From NCBI RefSeq assembly GCF_947500695.1, contig NZ_CANMSS010000008.1, positions 62,001 to 126,000 on the forward strand: a stretch of 64,000 nt of DNA, written 5' to 3'. This document shows positions 28,839 through 41,473 of the stretch, in pieces. The stretch is from an uncultured Pseudoteredinibacter sp. GTDB lineage: Bacteria; Pseudomonadota; Gammaproteobacteria; Pseudomonadales; Cellvibrionaceae. The notes under the pieces are model-generated. The model did not search any database, had not been told where the DNA came from, and saw nothing but the letters and a program-made list of their open reading frames with translations. Position 1 is the first letter of the stretch. Each line of letters opens with the position of its first letter. Made by a program: the position numbers and the translations under genes.

Positions 28839-29900
28839 TTAATTACAATGCGCAGGAGGTTTGCCGTTGATCTGCTGAATGAGAGCCCGAGGCGCCCACC
28901 AACAAAGATTGTGGAAGCTTGGCTCACTTTCAAGAAAAGGGTTTTTTAAAATGATCAGTTTAGGCTGTTTTCTTTCAAGCCAATCAATCTCCTCTTGGAA
29001 ATGCTTTTTAAACAAGCCTCGCATAGAACCGTCTTGCATGCTTCTGTAAAATCCGTAATTGATGCGCTCCATTATCCATTGATAATCCTTATGCATATAA
29101 AGATAGATGGGATATGGGTAATACCAAGCATACTCTTCAAACACCTGGATATCAGGAAAACGGCTTTGCCAATACTGCTCTTCCGTAAAAATTTGATTTA
29201 AACCTCTAGGGATAGCATCAAAGCGATCCGCTTCCAACATTGGAAACAGATTACTGTAGTGCGGCGTACCCACTAAGGTTAAGTTGTTCGCTTCTAGTAT
29301 GGAGTAATCTCGCCAATGCTGACCAAAGCCGATGCGCAGCTTTGACTGTATGTCTCCCATAGATTGAATAGCTGAAAGCTTTGCTAAATTCTTTTGGTGG
29401 CTCAGCAACAATCGAAAACCCATTAAGCCAGCAACTAAATTACTATCCGTACGAATCAACTCTGGGATTTGATATTGGCGGTGCTCAGACAGGGTCGCAA
29501 ACATCGGAAATTGTCTATTGCGGATAACCGATACAGCACGCTGCTGAGTTAGTGGCTGGGTCCAAGGCCGTAAACGCAGACGGGGCTTCTCTTTACTTGT
29601 ATAGCTTAAGATTAAGGCCATAGCATCGGTACGGAATTGGTGGCGTACGTGGGTTTGAAAATACCAAAGATCTACAACTTCTGATCGTGGACTTGAGGTT
29701 TGGGACGATGCTATTTGGGACGTGCCTGTTTGAGATATAGCTGAGTAAGAGTTAGCGGCTTGGGCGTGGAGTTCGACAGAGCCAAACAAACCACAAACAG
29801 CGCTCAGTGTAAGAGCGAGGATAAAGTGAGACAGCCGAAAAAATGAAACTTGCCTAAACAATATGATATTCCTCAAGGTTATAGACAGCCCGGCGTCCAT
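28839..29900 (-). CDS. Periplasmic binding-protein-like exported protein
   Basis: This protein is up to 353 residues long with an N-terminal hydrophobic signal region ending about residue 48 (ELHAQA). The mature part resembles family 3 solute-binding proteins, with a two-lobe pattern and an LTLVGTPHYSNLFPML segment, but no permease or ATPase is nearby. The start is uncertain. The ATG at 29900 gives an unusually long leader; a TTG about 45 bases downstream, preceded by GAGGA, would give a normal signal peptide. Orphan proteins of this type often act as sensors or have lost transport function. The ligand is unknown. Confidence 0.7.
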   Translation of the reverse strand: MDAGLSITLRNIILFRQVSFFRLSHFILALTLSAVCGLFGSVELHAQAANSYSAISQTGTSQIASSQTSSPRSEVVDLWYFQTHVRHQFRTDAMALILSYTSKEKPRLRLRPWTQPLTQQRAVSVIRNRQFPMFATLSEHRQYQIPELIRTDSNLVAGLMGFRLLLSHQKNLAKLSAIQSMGDIQSKLRIGFGQHWRDYSILEANNLTLVGTPHYSNLFPMLEADRFDAIPRGLNQIFTEEQYWQSRFPDIQVFEEYAWYYPYPIYLYMHKDYQWIMERINYGFYRSMQDGSMRGLFKKHFQEEIDWLERKQPKLIILKNPFLESEPSFHNLCWWAPRALIQQINGKPPAHCN

Positions 29901-29982
29901 ACATCAAGGCAATATTCTATAGCTAGCGCGCTATACAAACCAGAGTTTGTTCCAAAGGTCGCTAACCTGTAAAGCAAAAACA

Positions 29983-30009
29983 AAAAAGGCGGGCTAAGCC
30001 CGCCTTTTT
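29983..30009 (-). terminator. Terminator of the suc operon
   Basis: A perfect 12-bp stem (29983-29994 with 29998-30009) with a 3-base loop carries A and T runs at its base, just after sucD. It could also work in the other direction. Confidence 0.92.
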
Positions 30010-30024
30010 AAGCAATAAAAGTGC

Positions 30025-30897
30025 TTACCAACCGGTAATTTCTTTCAATGCTTCACCGATGTCCGCCAAAGAACGAACGGTTTTAACACCCGCGTCCTGC
30101 AGCGCAGCGAACTTCTCATCAGCAGTACCTTGACCACCAGAGATGATTGCACCGGCGTGACCCATACGCTTACCTGGAGGCGCAGTAACACCTGCAATGT
30201 AAGATACAACGGGCTTAGTAACATTGGCCTTGATGTAAGCAGCAGCTTCTTCTTCTGCAGTACCACCAATTTCACCAATCATCACAATCGCTTCGGTCTT
30301 ATCATCGTTTTGGAACATTTCCAAAATGTCGATGAAGTTAGAACCTGGGATTGGGTCACCACCGATACCAACACAGGTAGACTGGCCGTAACCAAAGTCA
30401 GTTGTTTGCTTAACGGCTTCGTAAGTCAAAGTACCAGAGCGAGATACGATACCTACTTTACCTGGCAAGTGAATGTGACCTGGCATAATACCAATCTTAC
30501 ATTCGCCTGGGGTGATAACACCTGGACAGTTAGGGCCGATCAAACGTACACCCAGCTCGTCACACTTAACTTTAGCGTCAAGCATGTCTAGGGTAGGAAT
30601 ACCTTCGGTGATACATACGATCAACTTAACGCCAGAGTGAGCCGCTTCCAAGATAGAATCTTTACAGAATGGCGCAGGTACGTAGATTACAGAGGCATCA
30701 GCACCAGTGGCTTCAACCGCTTCACGCATGGTGTTAAATACCGGTAGACCAAGGTGAGTCGTGCCACCTTTACCTGGAGTTACACCACCAACCATATTTG
30801 TGCCGTACTCAATCGCTTGCTCAGAGTGGAAAGTACCCTGAGAGCCAGTGAAACCCTGACACAATACTTTAGTGTTCTTGTCGATTAATACGCTCAT
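30025..30897 (-). CDS. sucD: Succinyl-CoA synthetase alpha subunit
   Basis: SucD with SucC converts succinyl-CoA to succinate with formation of ATP or GTP in the TCA cycle. The 290-residue protein has the CoA-binding N-terminal fold ([12 protein letters not shown]), GPNCPG, and the phospho-His loop [10 protein letters not shown] near residue 245. Its ATG directly follows the sucC stop, and its ribosome site GGAGGG lies inside the end of sucC, so the two are coupled. Confidence 0.98.
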   Translation of the reverse strand: MSVLIDKNTKVLCQGFTGSQGTFHSEQAIEYGTNMVGGVTPGKGGTTHLGLPVFNTMREAVEATGADASVIYVPAPFCKDSILEAAHSGVKLIVCITEGIPTLDMLDAKVKCDELGVRLIGPNCPGVITPGECKIGIMPGHIHLPGKVGIVSRSGTLTYEAVKQTTDFGYGQSTCVGIGGDPIPGSNFIDILEMFQNDDKTEAIVMIGEIGGTAEEEAAAYIKANVTKPVVSYIAGVTAPPGKRMGHAGAIISGGQGTADEKFAALQDAGVKTVRSLADIGEALKEITGW

Positions 30898-32064
30898 TTA
30901 TTTGCCCTCCGCAGCTTTTACAACCTGCTGAGCAGCATCGGTCAAGCTAGTTGCCGCAATGATGTTCAAACCGCTGTCGGCTAGAACTTTAGCGCCTAGC
31001 TCAGCGTTGTTACCTTCTAGACGTACAACCACAGGAACTTTTACGCCTACTTCTTCAACTGCACCGATTACACCTTCAGCAATCAAGTCACAGCGAACGA
31101 TACCACCGAAGATGTTGATCAAAACCGCTTCAACACTTTCGTCAGACAAGATGATCTTGAACGCTTCAACAACACGCTCTTTAGTTGCGCCGCCACCTAC
31201 GTCAAGGAAGTTCGCAGGTGCACCACCGTGCAATTTAACGATGTCCATGGTACCCATGGCCAAACCAGCGCCATTCACCATGCAACCGATGTTACCGTCT
31301 AGTGCAACGTAGTTTAGCTCCCACTTAGCCGCATGCGCTTCGCGCTCGTCTTCTTGAGTAGGATCGTGCATTTCTTTGATCTTAGGCTGACGGTACAAAG
31401 CATTAGAATCGATATTGATTTTACCGTCCAAGCAGTGCAAGTTACCCTGATCAGTGATTACTAGAGGGTTGATTTCTAGTAGCGCGAAATCGTGGTCTTG
31501 GAACATCTGCGCCAAGCCTAAGAAGATCTTAGTGAACTGCTTGATTTGATCGCCCTGTAAACCCAACTGGAACGCTAAGTCACGAGCCTGGTATGGCTGT
31601 GCGCCAACCAATGGATCGATCTCAGCCTTCAAGATTTTCTCTGGAGTCTCTTCAGCAACTTTTTCAATCTCTACACCGCCTTCGGTGGAGGCCATGAAAA
31701 CAATGCGACGAGTAGAACGGTCTACTACTGCACCCAGGTACAATTCCTGGTCAATATCGGTGCAGGATTCAACCAAAATACGGCTAACAGGCTGACCATT
31801 TTCATCTGTCTGGTAAGTTACCAGGTTGTTGCCTAACCACTGTTTGGCAAACTCTTCGATTTCCGCTTTGTTATCAACCAGCTTAACACCGCCAGCTTTA
31901 CCACGGCCACCTGCGTGTACCTGAGCTTTAACTACCCACTTATCACCACCGATAATAGCGGCAGCGCCTGCGGCTTCAGCTGGTGTCTCTGCAGCGACAC
32001 CTTTGGAAACCGGCAAACCGTATTCGGCAAACAACTGTTTGGCCTGATACTCATGCAAATTCAT
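30898..32064 (-). CDS. sucC: Succinyl-CoA synthetase beta subunit
   Basis: The beta subunit carries the nucleotide-binding ATP-grasp fold and the succinate site. The 388-residue protein begins [12 protein letters not shown] and has [21 protein letters not shown], and GGIVRCD with normal spacing. It lies 265 bases after lpd, so it may have its own promoter in addition to read-through from upstream. Confidence 0.98.
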   Translation of the reverse strand: MNLHEYQAKQLFAEYGLPVSKGVAAETPAEAAGAAAIIGGDKWVVKAQVHAGGRGKAGGVKLVDNKAEIEEFAKQWLGNNLVTYQTDENGQPVSRILVESCTDIDQELYLGAVVDRSTRRIVFMASTEGGVEIEKVAEETPEKILKAEIDPLVGAQPYQARDLAFQLGLQGDQIKQFTKIFLGLAQMFQDHDFALLEINPLVITDQGNLHCLDGKINIDSNALYRQPKIKEMHDPTQEDEREAHAAKWELNYVALDGNIGCMVNGAGLAMGTMDIVKLHGGAPANFLDVGGGATKERVVEAFKIILSDESVEAVLINIFGGIVRCDLIAEGVIGAVEEVGVKVPVVVRLEGNNAELGAKVLADSGLNIIAATSLTDAAQQVVKAAEGK

Positions 32065-32283
32065 GATGCTTTTCCGTTAATTGATCCAATGCTGCGAACA
32101 GCATATTTCTGTTTACTTAACGCCTGTGCATTATTGCCAAGGACGTCCTAATTAAATGCCATATTCGAGCGATTTCTGTCACCTATTGAGCAAACAAAAC
32201 CGCCTAGCTTTTCCCGCCAAGTTCGAATACAGCCGGGGACAAGCCCCTCAAATCCTTTTGTTTTGTTGTTATTCCATTTGCCC

Positions 32284-32308
32284 GTTAATCAAGTGCACTT
32301 AATTTAAC
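32284..32308. promoter_or_regulatory. Imperfect palindrome between lpd and sucC
   Basis: A central AAGTGCACTT (32291-32300) is flanked by GTTAA and TTAAC arms (32284-32288 and 32304-32308), 22 bases after the lpd stop. It may be a regulator site or a weak 3' hairpin for lpd. Confidence 0.3.
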
Positions 32309-32329
32309 GAGCTAATTCCTGCGTCTATT

Positions 32330-33796
<1,467 letters not shown>

Positions 33797-33805
33797 CTAA
33801 ATATG

Positions 33806-33844
33806 AAAAAGCCCAGTGCGAGGCGTTGCCTGCTTACACTGGGC
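33806..33844 (-). terminator. Internal terminator between sucB and lpd
   Basis: An 8-bp stem (33811-33818 with 33837-33844), with an inner short stem, is followed on the minus strand by a five-T run. It lies 20 bases after the sucB stop and could lower expression of lpd and sucCD relative to sucAB. Confidence 0.72.
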
Positions 33845-33863
33845 AAGAGTGTTTACAATCAGA

Positions 33864-35081
33864 TTACAGTTCTAACAAGATACGCGCTGGGTCCTCCAGC
33901 ATGTCCTTGATGGCCACCAAAAACTGAACCGCATCTTTACCATCCACCAAACGGTGATCGTAAGATAGCGCCAAGTACATCATTGGCAGAATTTTTACTT
34001 CACCATTAACCGCCATAGGGCGCTCTTGGATTTTATGCATACCCAAGATTGCTGTTTGTGGTGGGTTAATAATTGGGGTAGACATCAGAGAACCAAACAC
34101 ACCACCATTGGTGATAGAGAAGGTTCCGCCAGTCATTTCGTCCATGGTCAACTTGCCTTCGCGAGCACGCAAACCGAAATCGCGAATCGTGTTTTCTACT
34201 TCAGCCAAGCTCATGTGCTCAGCATTACGCAATACCGGAACAACCAAGCCTTTATCAGTAGAAACCGCAACGCTCACATCTTGATAACCGTGGTAAACCA
34301 CATCGTCACCATCGATTGAAGCATTAACCGCAGGGAAGCGACGTAGAGCTTCAGTGGCAGCTTTTACAAAGAAGCCCATAAAGCCTAGACGCGTACCGTT
34401 GTGGCTCTTTTCAAACATATCTTTGTACTTAGAACGCAAGGCCATCACTGGCGCCATGTTCACCTCGTTAAAGGTGGTTAACATGGCAGTGCCCTGAGTG
34501 GTTTCCATCAAACGCTCAGCAATACGCTTACGCATACGCGTCATTGGTACACGCTTCTCGATACGCTCACCGGCTGGCAAGTTAATCGCCGCAGCAGCTG
34601 GAGCGGCTGCCGCTTTCGCAGCTGGGGCTGGAGCAGCCGCCGGTGCTGCAGCTGGGGCAGCGCTATGGTTAGCAACATCTTCTTTAGTGATGCGACCGTC
34701 TTTACCCGTACCTTTCACAGTAGCCAGGTCGATACCTTTTTCATCAGCCAACTTGCGAGCAGATGGGCTAGCAATGGCATCACCATCACTGCTTTCGTCA
34801 GCGGCTGCAGGAGCGGCTGCGGCCGCCGGTGCTTCCGCAACCGCGCCGGCTTCAATAATGGCCAGTACATCTTCAGAAACAACAGTGTCGCCTTCGGCCT
34901 TCATGATTTCTTTTAAAACGCCATCAACCGGAGAAACCACTTCTTGGGTCACTTTATCGGTTTCAATATCAACGATGGGCTCGTCACGAGCAACTGCTTC
35001 ACCAGGCTGTTTGTGCCAGGTTGCCACTTCACCGTCTTGGACAGACTCTGGAAACGTAGGAGTTTTAATTTCAATAGTCAT
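33864..35081 (-). CDS. sucB: Dihydrolipoyllysine-residue succinyltransferase (E2 of 2-oxoglutarate dehydrogenase)
   Basis: SucB is the core of the 2-oxoglutarate dehydrogenase complex and moves the succinyl group to CoA. I start at the ATG at 35081 (405 residues, [13 protein letters not shown]), with AGAAGGA upstream; a TTG 48 bases earlier would add a proline-rich stretch unlike any E2. One lipoyl domain has K43 in IETDKV. Ala/Pro-rich linkers (about 80-190) flank an E3-binding domain ([15 protein letters not shown]). The catalytic domain has [12 protein letters not shown]. It follows sucA by 83 bases. Confidence 0.97.
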   Translation of the reverse strand: MTIEIKTPTFPESVQDGEVATWHKQPGEAVARDEPIVDIETDKVTQEVVSPVDGVLKEIMKAEGDTVVSEDVLAIIEAGAVAEAPAAAAAPAAADESSDGDAIASPSARKLADEKGIDLATVKGTGKDGRITKEDVANHSAAPAAAPAAAPAPAAKAAAAPAAAAINLPAGERIEKRVPMTRMRKRIAERLMETTQGTAMLTTFNEVNMAPVMALRSKYKDMFEKSHNGTRLGFMGFFVKAATEALRRFPAVNASIDGDDVVYHGYQDVSVAVSTDKGLVVPVLRNAEHMSLAEVENTIRDFGLRAREGKLTMDEMTGGTFSITNGGVFGSLMSTPIINPPQTAILGMHKIQERPMAVNGEVKILPMMYLALSYDHRLVDGKDAVQFLVAIKDMLEDPARILLEL

Positions 35082-35164
35082 TGTGTCGTTTTTCCTTCTA
35101 AGCCAGGGCCCCTGCCCTGGCGCGGTCAATATCTGGGTTACTAATTAAGTTTTTAATCCGAGTG

Positions 35165-38005
35165 TTATTTATCGAGATTAAGCGCTTCGTCAATAAAGCG
35201 ATTTTGCTCTTCAATGTGCTGTGACATATAGCCCGCTGCTGGCGCCGCTGACGCTGGACGACCCGCAAAGCTCAATGGCAAGCTTGCATTAACCTGTTCG
35301 ATAATTCGGCGGAAATGATGCTGACTGCTGTACCAAGCGCCCTGATTCTTAGGCTCTTCCTGACACCAGATCACTTCCTCCAAGTTCGGATAAGTGGCCA
35401 GTTCGTTTTTCAGCTCTTCATCTGGGAACGGATATAACTGCTCCAAGCGAACCAGAGCCACATCTTCTTGTCCGCGCTCCATACGTGCTTCCAATAAGTG
35501 GTAATACACTTTACCGGAACACAATACTACGCGCTTAATCTTAGATTTATCTTCAAGATTATCGCCAATCACATTCTGGAATTGGCCTTCGGCCAACTCT
35601 TCCAAGCTTGACGTCGCTAATTTGTGACGCAGAATCCACTTAGGCGACATCACCACCAGCGGGCGACGCATTGGTCGAATCGCCTGGCGACGCAACATGT
35701 GGAACACTTGAGCTGGCGTGGTTGGGATACACACTTGAATATTGTGTTGAGCACACAGCTGTAAATAACGCTCCAAACGAGCGGATGAGTGCTCTGGCCC
35801 TTGACCTTCGTAACCGTGCGGCAACAGCATTGTTAGACCACATAGGCGGCCCCACTTTTGCTCACCGGAGGTAATAAACTGATCGATCACGACCTGAGCA
35901 CCGTTGGCAAAATCACCAAACTGCGCTTCCCAAATCACCAAGCCTTTCGGGCTGGTTGTGGCATAGCCATACTCAAATGCCAGCACAGCTTCTTCTGAAA
36001 GATAAGAATCGTACAACTCAAAAGGAGGCTGATCAGCGTATAAGTTTTCTAAAGGCAGATAAGTTTCCGAATCTTTCTGATTATGAACCACCGCATGACG
36101 GTGCGAGAAAGTACCCCGGCCTACATCTTGACCCGTAATTCGTATTGGGAAACCCTGCTCTAGCAATGTTGCATACGCTAGGGTTTCACCCATGCCCCAG
36201 TTGATAGAAAGAGCACCTTGGGCCATCTTGCTGCGGTCTTCGTAAATTTTATTTACTTGTCGCTGAACTTGAATGCCATCAGGAACATGGGCAATTTTAT
36301 TGGCCACTTCCTGCAGTTCTTGCATGTCATAGCCGGTGTTGCCATCTGTTAGCCAGTTATGGCCAATATATGGACTCCAATCAACAAACATCGAAGAGTC
36401 TGGCTCACTGACCAAACCGTGGGCCACATGCTCACCGCGATCAAGACGTGCGCGATACTCATTCGACATATCGTCAGCTTCGGCCTGACTCATAACACCT
36501 TCAGCAACAAGCTGATCAGCATAAATGGTACGGGTCGACTTGTGCTTACGGATCACCTGGTACATCAGTGGCTGAGTCGCTGATGGCTCATCGGTTTCGT
36601 TGTGACCGCGACGGCGGTAACAAACCAAATCAATCACTACGTCTTTGTGGAACTCGTTACGGTAGTCAGCAGCTAGCTGAGTAACAAAGGCAACAGCTTC
36701 TGGGTCATCACCATTGACGTGTAAGATCGGACATTCGATCATCTTGGCTACGTCAGTACAGTACTCAGTTGAACGCGAGTCTTCACGCTTACTGGTGGTA
36801 AAGCCAACCTGGTTATTCAGTACAATATGAATAGTACCGCCAGTGCCGTAGGCGCGTGTTTGCGACATCTGGAAAGTTTCCATGACCACACCTTGACCCG
36901 CGAAAGCTGCATCACCGTGAACAACGATAGGCACTACAGTGTTACCTTCGTTATCATCGCGTCGATCTTGGCGAGCTCGTACTGAACCTTCAACCACAGG
37001 TGAAGCAATCTCTAGGTGAGACGGGTTAAAGGCCATGGCCAAGTGCACTTCGCCGCCTGGTGTCATCACATTGGAAGAGAAACCCTGGTGATATTTCACA
37101 TCACCAGAGCTATCGGAGAGCAAGCGCTTGCCTTCAAACTCTTCGAATAGCTCGGATGGGTTCTTACCCAAGACGTTAACCAAGGTATTCAAACGACCGC
37201 GGTGTGCCATACCCAGTACAATTTCTTTTGCACCGAAGTGGCCACAACGTTTAATCGTGCCATCCAAGATAGGGATTAAGCTTTCCGCGCCTTCTAGACC
37301 AAAGCGCTTGGTACCTGGATACTTAGAATCCAAGTGACGCTCTAGGCCTTCAGCGGCGGTTAAACGCTCTAAAACTTCTTTTTTGATTTGCTCACTAAAC
37401 ACTGGCTTCGAACGCACGCTTTCTAGCCGCTGCTGTAGCCATTGTTTTTCAGCAAAGTCGGTGATGTGCATAATTTCTGGGCCCACAGAGCCACAGTAAG
37501 TTTGCTCAAGAGAGTCGACGATCTCTTTTAGCGTGCACTCATCTTTACCAATAAACAGATTACCCGTTTGGAAAACGGTATCTAAATCGGCTGGTGTTAA
37601 GCCATGAAAGCCCAAAGCAAGATCAGGCACTTCATCACGAATCATAATGCCTAAGGGATCTAACTTTGCCTTCTTGTGGCCACGAAAACGATAAGAACTG
37701 ATCAGCTGAACAACGCTAATCTGCTTAGTTTCGTGTTCGATATCCACACCGCCAGAGCCTGGCGCGGCCAGCGGACGTGCACGATTTTTACCCAGCAATT
37801 CAAAGTGCTGGCGAATCGTAGAGTGAGGGGTATCCTGAGTTACAACGCCATTAACTCGAGGCAGTTGATCAAAATAACCGCGCCACTCTTCCGGCACAGC
37901 ATTTGGATCGTGTAAATATGTATCGTAGAGTTCCTCTACATAGGCCGCATTGCCCCCAGAAATATGGGAGGTGCTCCACAGTAGCTCCATGATGCTTTCT
38001 TGCAT
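35165..38005 (-). CDS. sucA: 2-oxoglutarate dehydrogenase E1 component
   Basis: SucA decarboxylates 2-oxoglutarate with thiamine diphosphate and succinylates the lipoyl arm of SucB. The 946-residue protein is of normal length. It has the short E2-binding N-terminus, GMAHRGRLNTL, HGDAAFAGQGVV, NNQVGFTTS, and the pyrimidine-binding half (GQDVGRGTFSHRH, LLPHGYEGQGPEHSS). It is separated from sdhB by almost 1 kb of non-coding DNA, so it must have its own promoter. Confidence 0.98.
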   Translation of the reverse strand: MQESIMELLWSTSHISGGNAAYVEELYDTYLHDPNAVPEEWRGYFDQLPRVNGVVTQDTPHSTIRQHFELLGKNRARPLAAPGSGGVDIEHETKQISVVQLISSYRFRGHKKAKLDPLGIMIRDEVPDLALGFHGLTPADLDTVFQTGNLFIGKDECTLKEIVDSLEQTYCGSVGPEIMHITDFAEKQWLQQRLESVRSKPVFSEQIKKEVLERLTAAEGLERHLDSKYPGTKRFGLEGAESLIPILDGTIKRCGHFGAKEIVLGMAHRGRLNTLVNVLGKNPSELFEEFEGKRLLSDSSGDVKYHQGFSSNVMTPGGEVHLAMAFNPSHLEIASPVVEGSVRARQDRRDDNEGNTVVPIVVHGDAAFAGQGVVMETFQMSQTRAYGTGGTIHIVLNNQVGFTTSKREDSRSTEYCTDVAKMIECPILHVNGDDPEAVAFVTQLAADYRNEFHKDVVIDLVCYRRRGHNETDEPSATQPLMYQVIRKHKSTRTIYADQLVAEGVMSQAEADDMSNEYRARLDRGEHVAHGLVSEPDSSMFVDWSPYIGHNWLTDGNTGYDMQELQEVANKIAHVPDGIQVQRQVNKIYEDRSKMAQGALSINWGMGETLAYATLLEQGFPIRITGQDVGRGTFSHRHAVVHNQKDSETYLPLENLYADQPPFELYDSYLSEEAVLAFEYGYATTSPKGLVIWEAQFGDFANGAQVVIDQFITSGEQKWGRLCGLTMLLPHGYEGQGPEHSSARLERYLQLCAQHNIQVCIPTTPAQVFHMLRRQAIRPMRRPLVVMSPKWILRHKLATSSLEELAEGQFQNVIGDNLEDKSKIKRVVLCSGKVYYHLLEARMERGQEDVALVRLEQLYPFPDEELKNELATYPNLEEVIWCQEEPKNQGAWYSSQHHFRRIIEQVNASLPLSFAGRPASAAPAAGYMSQHIEEQNRFIDEALNLDK

Positions 38006-38977
38006 TTATTGCCCACCTTTAAAAGGGGCGCCCCATCTGCACGGGATACAAGATCACTGATTACTTCTGATTGTTTACAATCGTCCACCACAGCCATACT
38101 ACAGCTGTAATGCACCAAGGCGATCAGCACGTCAGTTCTTGCCGTCGCTGATTCGGAAAACCGAATCGATGCGCGTGTTACCCAAGCCGATAAATCGACC
38201 TAATACAGATAGTCTGAGCATAGCCCAGATTACCCCTGCTACATACATTAGCTTTTGCTATTCCAAGGTTCAGTCTTTTGGACTTCCCCCATCATCACTT
38301 CGTCCGGTTCTTCCCCGGTGCTGCAAGGCTTGATGAGCCGATACAACATATCGCCCTGGCTAATTACATAGCCATAGGCACTTAACTCTATTAGACAATC
38401 ACCGGAGCGTTGTCCGCCATACCACTAAAGGCTAGGCTTTACTTGACTACCCTGCCCTTGGCTTTCGCCGATTAGCAGCAGGTGGCTGGGTAGCTGGGTT
38501 CCCGCACTGTTTTATAACTCCCAAAGGAGCGAGCTCTTTTTTATTGACAACCTTATGTGGCGCCTTTTAGATCTTTTTAAGCTCTTATCACTCGATCCGT
38601 GACTACGCTGAAATATTTTTTCATCGGATCTTTAAGTTTTCTGGCGCCAATGAGTATGCCTTCAGCACGGCAGACGAGCTTTGCGCCAGAAATCAGCGTC
38701 AATTTCGCGCAAACTAGCGCAGAAACATTCGCTTATTAATCATTTAGAGCAATAGTGTAGAACAAAATCACCACTTCGCCCTATTGGGCCTTAGTCGATA
38801 GCCTAAGCCAGCGATCAAAGGCGCGATATTTTAACCCTATTTGGGTGAAAATTGATAAGACATTGTTGTTTTTTTACAACGATATTCTATCAAAAGAAAA
38901 CCTTGGCAGGCCGAAACCCCCAAGGTTTTCTGTAAACCGCTTGTAAGCCGCTTAATCCAGACGGCCAAAGCCCACAA
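38006..38977 (-). other. 972-base non-coding region between sdhB and sucA with structured leader
   Basis: I find no credible gene here. On the minus strand it begins with the sdh terminator and ends at the sucA start, so it must hold the sucA promoter and a long leader. Visible structure includes a 10-bp inverted repeat (38638-38647 with 38693-38702), two GGCGCC palindromes (38559-38564, 38643-38648) and a 7-bp hairpin with an AAAA loop (38150-38167). Structured sucA leaders are known in other proteobacteria, so a cis-acting RNA is possible but not shown. Confidence 0.55.
38885..38931 (-). terminator. Terminator of sdhCDAB
   Basis: A perfect 12-bp stem (38895-38906 with 38920-38931) with a 13-base loop is followed on the minus strand by TTTTGAT. 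It lies about 47 bases after the sdhB stop. Confidence 0.85.
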
Positions 38978-39682
38978 TTAAGTGGCGCTTTGGATCAGCA
39001 TATTACGAATATGACCAATCGCGCGGGTTGGGTTCAAACCCTTAGGGCAAACCGACACACAATTCTGAATTCCGTGACAGCGGAATACACTGAACGGGTC
39101 ATCTAGATTTGCCAAACGCTCTTCAGTTGCAGTGTCACGACTATCCGCCAAGAAACGGTATGCCTGTAACAAACCAGCAGGACCAATGAACTTATCTGGA
39201 TTCCACCAGAAAGACGGGCAAGAGGTTGAACAACAAGCGCACAAAATGCACTCGTATAAACCATCCAACTTGGCACGATCTTCTGGAGACTGCAAACGCT
39301 CAATAGCAGGCGCTGGCTCACTGTTCTGCAAGTAAGGTGTGATTTTCTTGTACTGCTCATAAAACTGAGACATGTCGATCACAAGATCACGAATCACAGG
39401 CAAGCCAGGTAGCGGACGCAACACCAAGGTGTTGTTTTCCACACACTCGGACAAAGCCATTACACAGGCCAAGCCATTTTTACCATTGATGTTCATGCCA
39501 TCTGAGCCACATACACCTTCACGACAAGAACGACGGAATGCCAAGCTCGGCTCCTGAGCCTTCAACAACTCAAGCACATCCAAAACCATCAGGTCTTTAC
39601 CCTGAGTGTCCACCTCATAAGTTTGCATGGATGGCTCAGCGTCAACGTCAGGATTGTAACGATAAACTTCTACTTTCAACAT
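38978..39682 (-). CDS. sdhB: Succinate dehydrogenase iron-sulfur subunit
   Basis: SdhB passes electrons from the flavoprotein to quinone through three iron-sulfur clusters at the inner membrane. The 234-residue protein has the [2Fe-2S] cysteines in SCREGVCGSDG and GLAC, the [4Fe-4S] motif CILCACC, and the [3Fe-4S] motif in CHGIQNCVSVCPKG. It follows sdhA by 15 bases and ends the sdhCDAB operon. Confidence 0.98.
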   Translation of the reverse strand: MLKVEVYRYNPDVDAEPSMQTYEVDTQGKDLMVLDVLELLKAQEPSLAFRRSCREGVCGSDGMNINGKNGLACVMALSECVENNTLVLRPLPGLPVIRDLVIDMSQFYEQYKKITPYLQNSEPAPAIERLQSPEDRAKLDGLYECILCACCSTSCPSFWWNPDKFIGPAGLLQAYRFLADSRDTATEERLANLDDPFSVFRCHGIQNCVSVCPKGLNPTRAIGHIRNMLIQSAT

Positions 39683-39697
39683 GATTCCAAGCCCCGT

Positions 39698-41470
39698 TTA
39701 GTAGGTACGAACTTTAGGTTCGAAGTGGTCCATGGTTTTCGGCGCAAAGTTAACAGCACGCTTACCAACACGCTTGTCCTCTGGGTAGTACATGGAGTGA
39801 CACAACCAGTTTTCGTCATCACGATCTTGGAAGTCTTCACGAGCATGCGCACCACGAGATTCTTTACGCTCTTCCGCTGCAATCGCTGTCGCTTCTGCAA
39901 CTTCTAGCAAGTTTTGTAGCTCAAGAGCTTCAATACGGGCGGTATTAAACGCATTGGACTTATCATCCAACTTAACATTTTCAATGCGCTCGCGCAGGTC
40001 TGCCAACTTCTTGATACCTTCTTGCATAAACTCGCCTTTGCGGAATACACCAAAGTGATTCTGCATAACGGTCTGCAATTCTTTACGAAGTACCGAAGCG
40101 TTCTCGCCGTCGTTCTTGTTATTTACACGATCTAGACGAGACAAAGCGGCTTCCAAATCGGAGTCAGTGGCTTCACGATGCTCAATACCTTCACGCAAGG
40201 CCTTCTCAATGAACAAGCCAGAAGAGCGGCCAAATACCACCAAATCAAGCAATGAGTTACCACCTAAACGGTTAGCGCCGTGTACCGATACGCAAGCCAC
40301 TTCACCACAAGCGTAGAAACCATCAATAATCTGATCGTTACCTTCCGCATCAACAGTCAGCGCCTGACCATCAATATTGGTTGGAATACCACCCATCATA
40401 TAGTGACAGGTTGGCACAACAGGAATAGGCACTTTAACTGGGTCTGCGTGAGCAAAGGTGCGACTCAACTCAAGGATACCTGGCAACTTGGCGTTAAGGG
40501 TTTCCTCACCCAAGTGATCCAACTTCAAGAATACGTGATCACCTTCTGGGCCACAGCCGCGACCTTCAAGGATCTCTTGAACCATTGAACGCGCAACAAC
40601 ATCACGACCAGCCAAGTCTTTGGCGTTCGGCGCATAACGCTCCATGAAGCGCTCGCCATCTTTGTTAATTAGGTAGCCACCTTCACCGCGACAACCCTCT
40701 GTAACCAATACACCCGCGCCCGCGATACCGGTCGGATGGAACTGCCACATCTCGATATCTTGCACTGGGAAGCCAGCACGCAGCGCCATACCAACACCGT
40801 CACCAGTATTGATGTGCGCATTAGTGGTAGAGGCGTAAATACGACCTGCACCGCCCGTGGCAAATACGGTTGCCTTGGACTTAACGTAAACCACTTCGCC
40901 ATCTTCGATGTTCATGGCGATCACACCAACCACAGCACCATCTTGGTTTTTCACGATATCGATCGCGAACCACTCATTCAGGAATACCGTGTTGTTTTTC
41001 ACGTTACCTTGGTACAAGGCGTGCAATAGCGCGTGACCGGTACGGTCCGCAGCTGCACAGGTACGAGCGGCCTGACCGCCCTTACCGAAATCTTTAGACT
41101 GACCACCAAAAGGACGCTGGTAAATACGGCCTTCTTCAGTACGAGAAAATGGCAAGCCCATGTGCTCAAGCTCAAACACCGCCTCTGGACCTACTGAACA
41201 CATATATTCAATAGCATCCTGGTCACCGATATAGTCGGAGCCTTTTACGGTGTCATACATGTGCCAGCGCCAATCATCATTCGGATCATCCGAAGCGATT
41301 GCACAGGTGATACCACCCTGCGCTGATACCGTGTGTGAGCGAGTTGGAAATACTTTGGTAATTACCGCAGTCTTATAACCAGACTGGGCCAATTGCAGGG
41401 CAGCTCGCATGCCTGCACCGCCACCGCCAATAACGATGCCGTCAAATGAAATCGTGCGCATATTCGCCAT
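39698..41470 (-). CDS. sdhA: Succinate dehydrogenase flavoprotein subunit
   Basis: SdhA oxidises succinate to fumarate on a covalently bound FAD. The 590-residue protein has the dinucleotide motif [10 protein letters not shown] (15-24) and the FAD-linking His46 in [10 protein letters not shown]. It also has the substrate-site Arg/His segments ([16 protein letters not shown]) and the C-terminal [10 protein letters not shown]. It follows sdhD by 3 bases. Confidence 0.98.
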   Translation of the reverse strand: MANMRTISFDGIVIGGGGAGMRAALQLAQSGYKTAVITKVFPTRSHTVSAQGGITCAIASDDPNDDWRWHMYDTVKGSDYIGDQDAIEYMCSVGPEAVFELEHMGLPFSRTEEGRIYQRPFGGQSKDFGKGGQAARTCAAADRTGHALLHALYQGNVKNNTVFLNEWFAIDIVKNQDGAVVGVIAMNIEDGEVVYVKSKATVFATGGAGRIYASTTNAHINTGDGVGMALRAGFPVQDIEMWQFHPTGIAGAGVLVTEGCRGEGGYLINKDGERFMERYAPNAKDLAGRDVVARSMVQEILEGRGCGPEGDHVFLKLDHLGEETLNAKLPGILELSRTFAHADPVKVPIPVVPTCHYMMGGIPTNIDGQALTVDAEGNDQIIDGFYACGEVACVSVHGANRLGGNSLLDLVVFGRSSGLFIEKALREGIEHREATDSDLEAALSRLDRVNNKNDGENASVLRKELQTVMQNHFGVFRKGEFMQEGIKKLADLRERIENVKLDDKSNAFNTARIEALELQNLLEVAEATAIAAEERKESRGAHAREDFQDRDDENWLCHSMYYPEDKRVGKRAVNFAPKTMDHFEPKVRTY

Positions 41471-41473
41471 GAG

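Noticed and set aside
34498..35148. Long Ala-rich plus-strand open frame opposite sucB
   Set aside because: It is the antisense shadow of the Ala/Pro-rich linker of SucB; no ribosome site and no family resemblance.
37936..38130. 64-codon minus-strand frame just before and over the sucA start, considered as a leader peptide
   Set aside because: It overlaps the sucA start in another frame and has no ribosome site or attenuation-type codon run.
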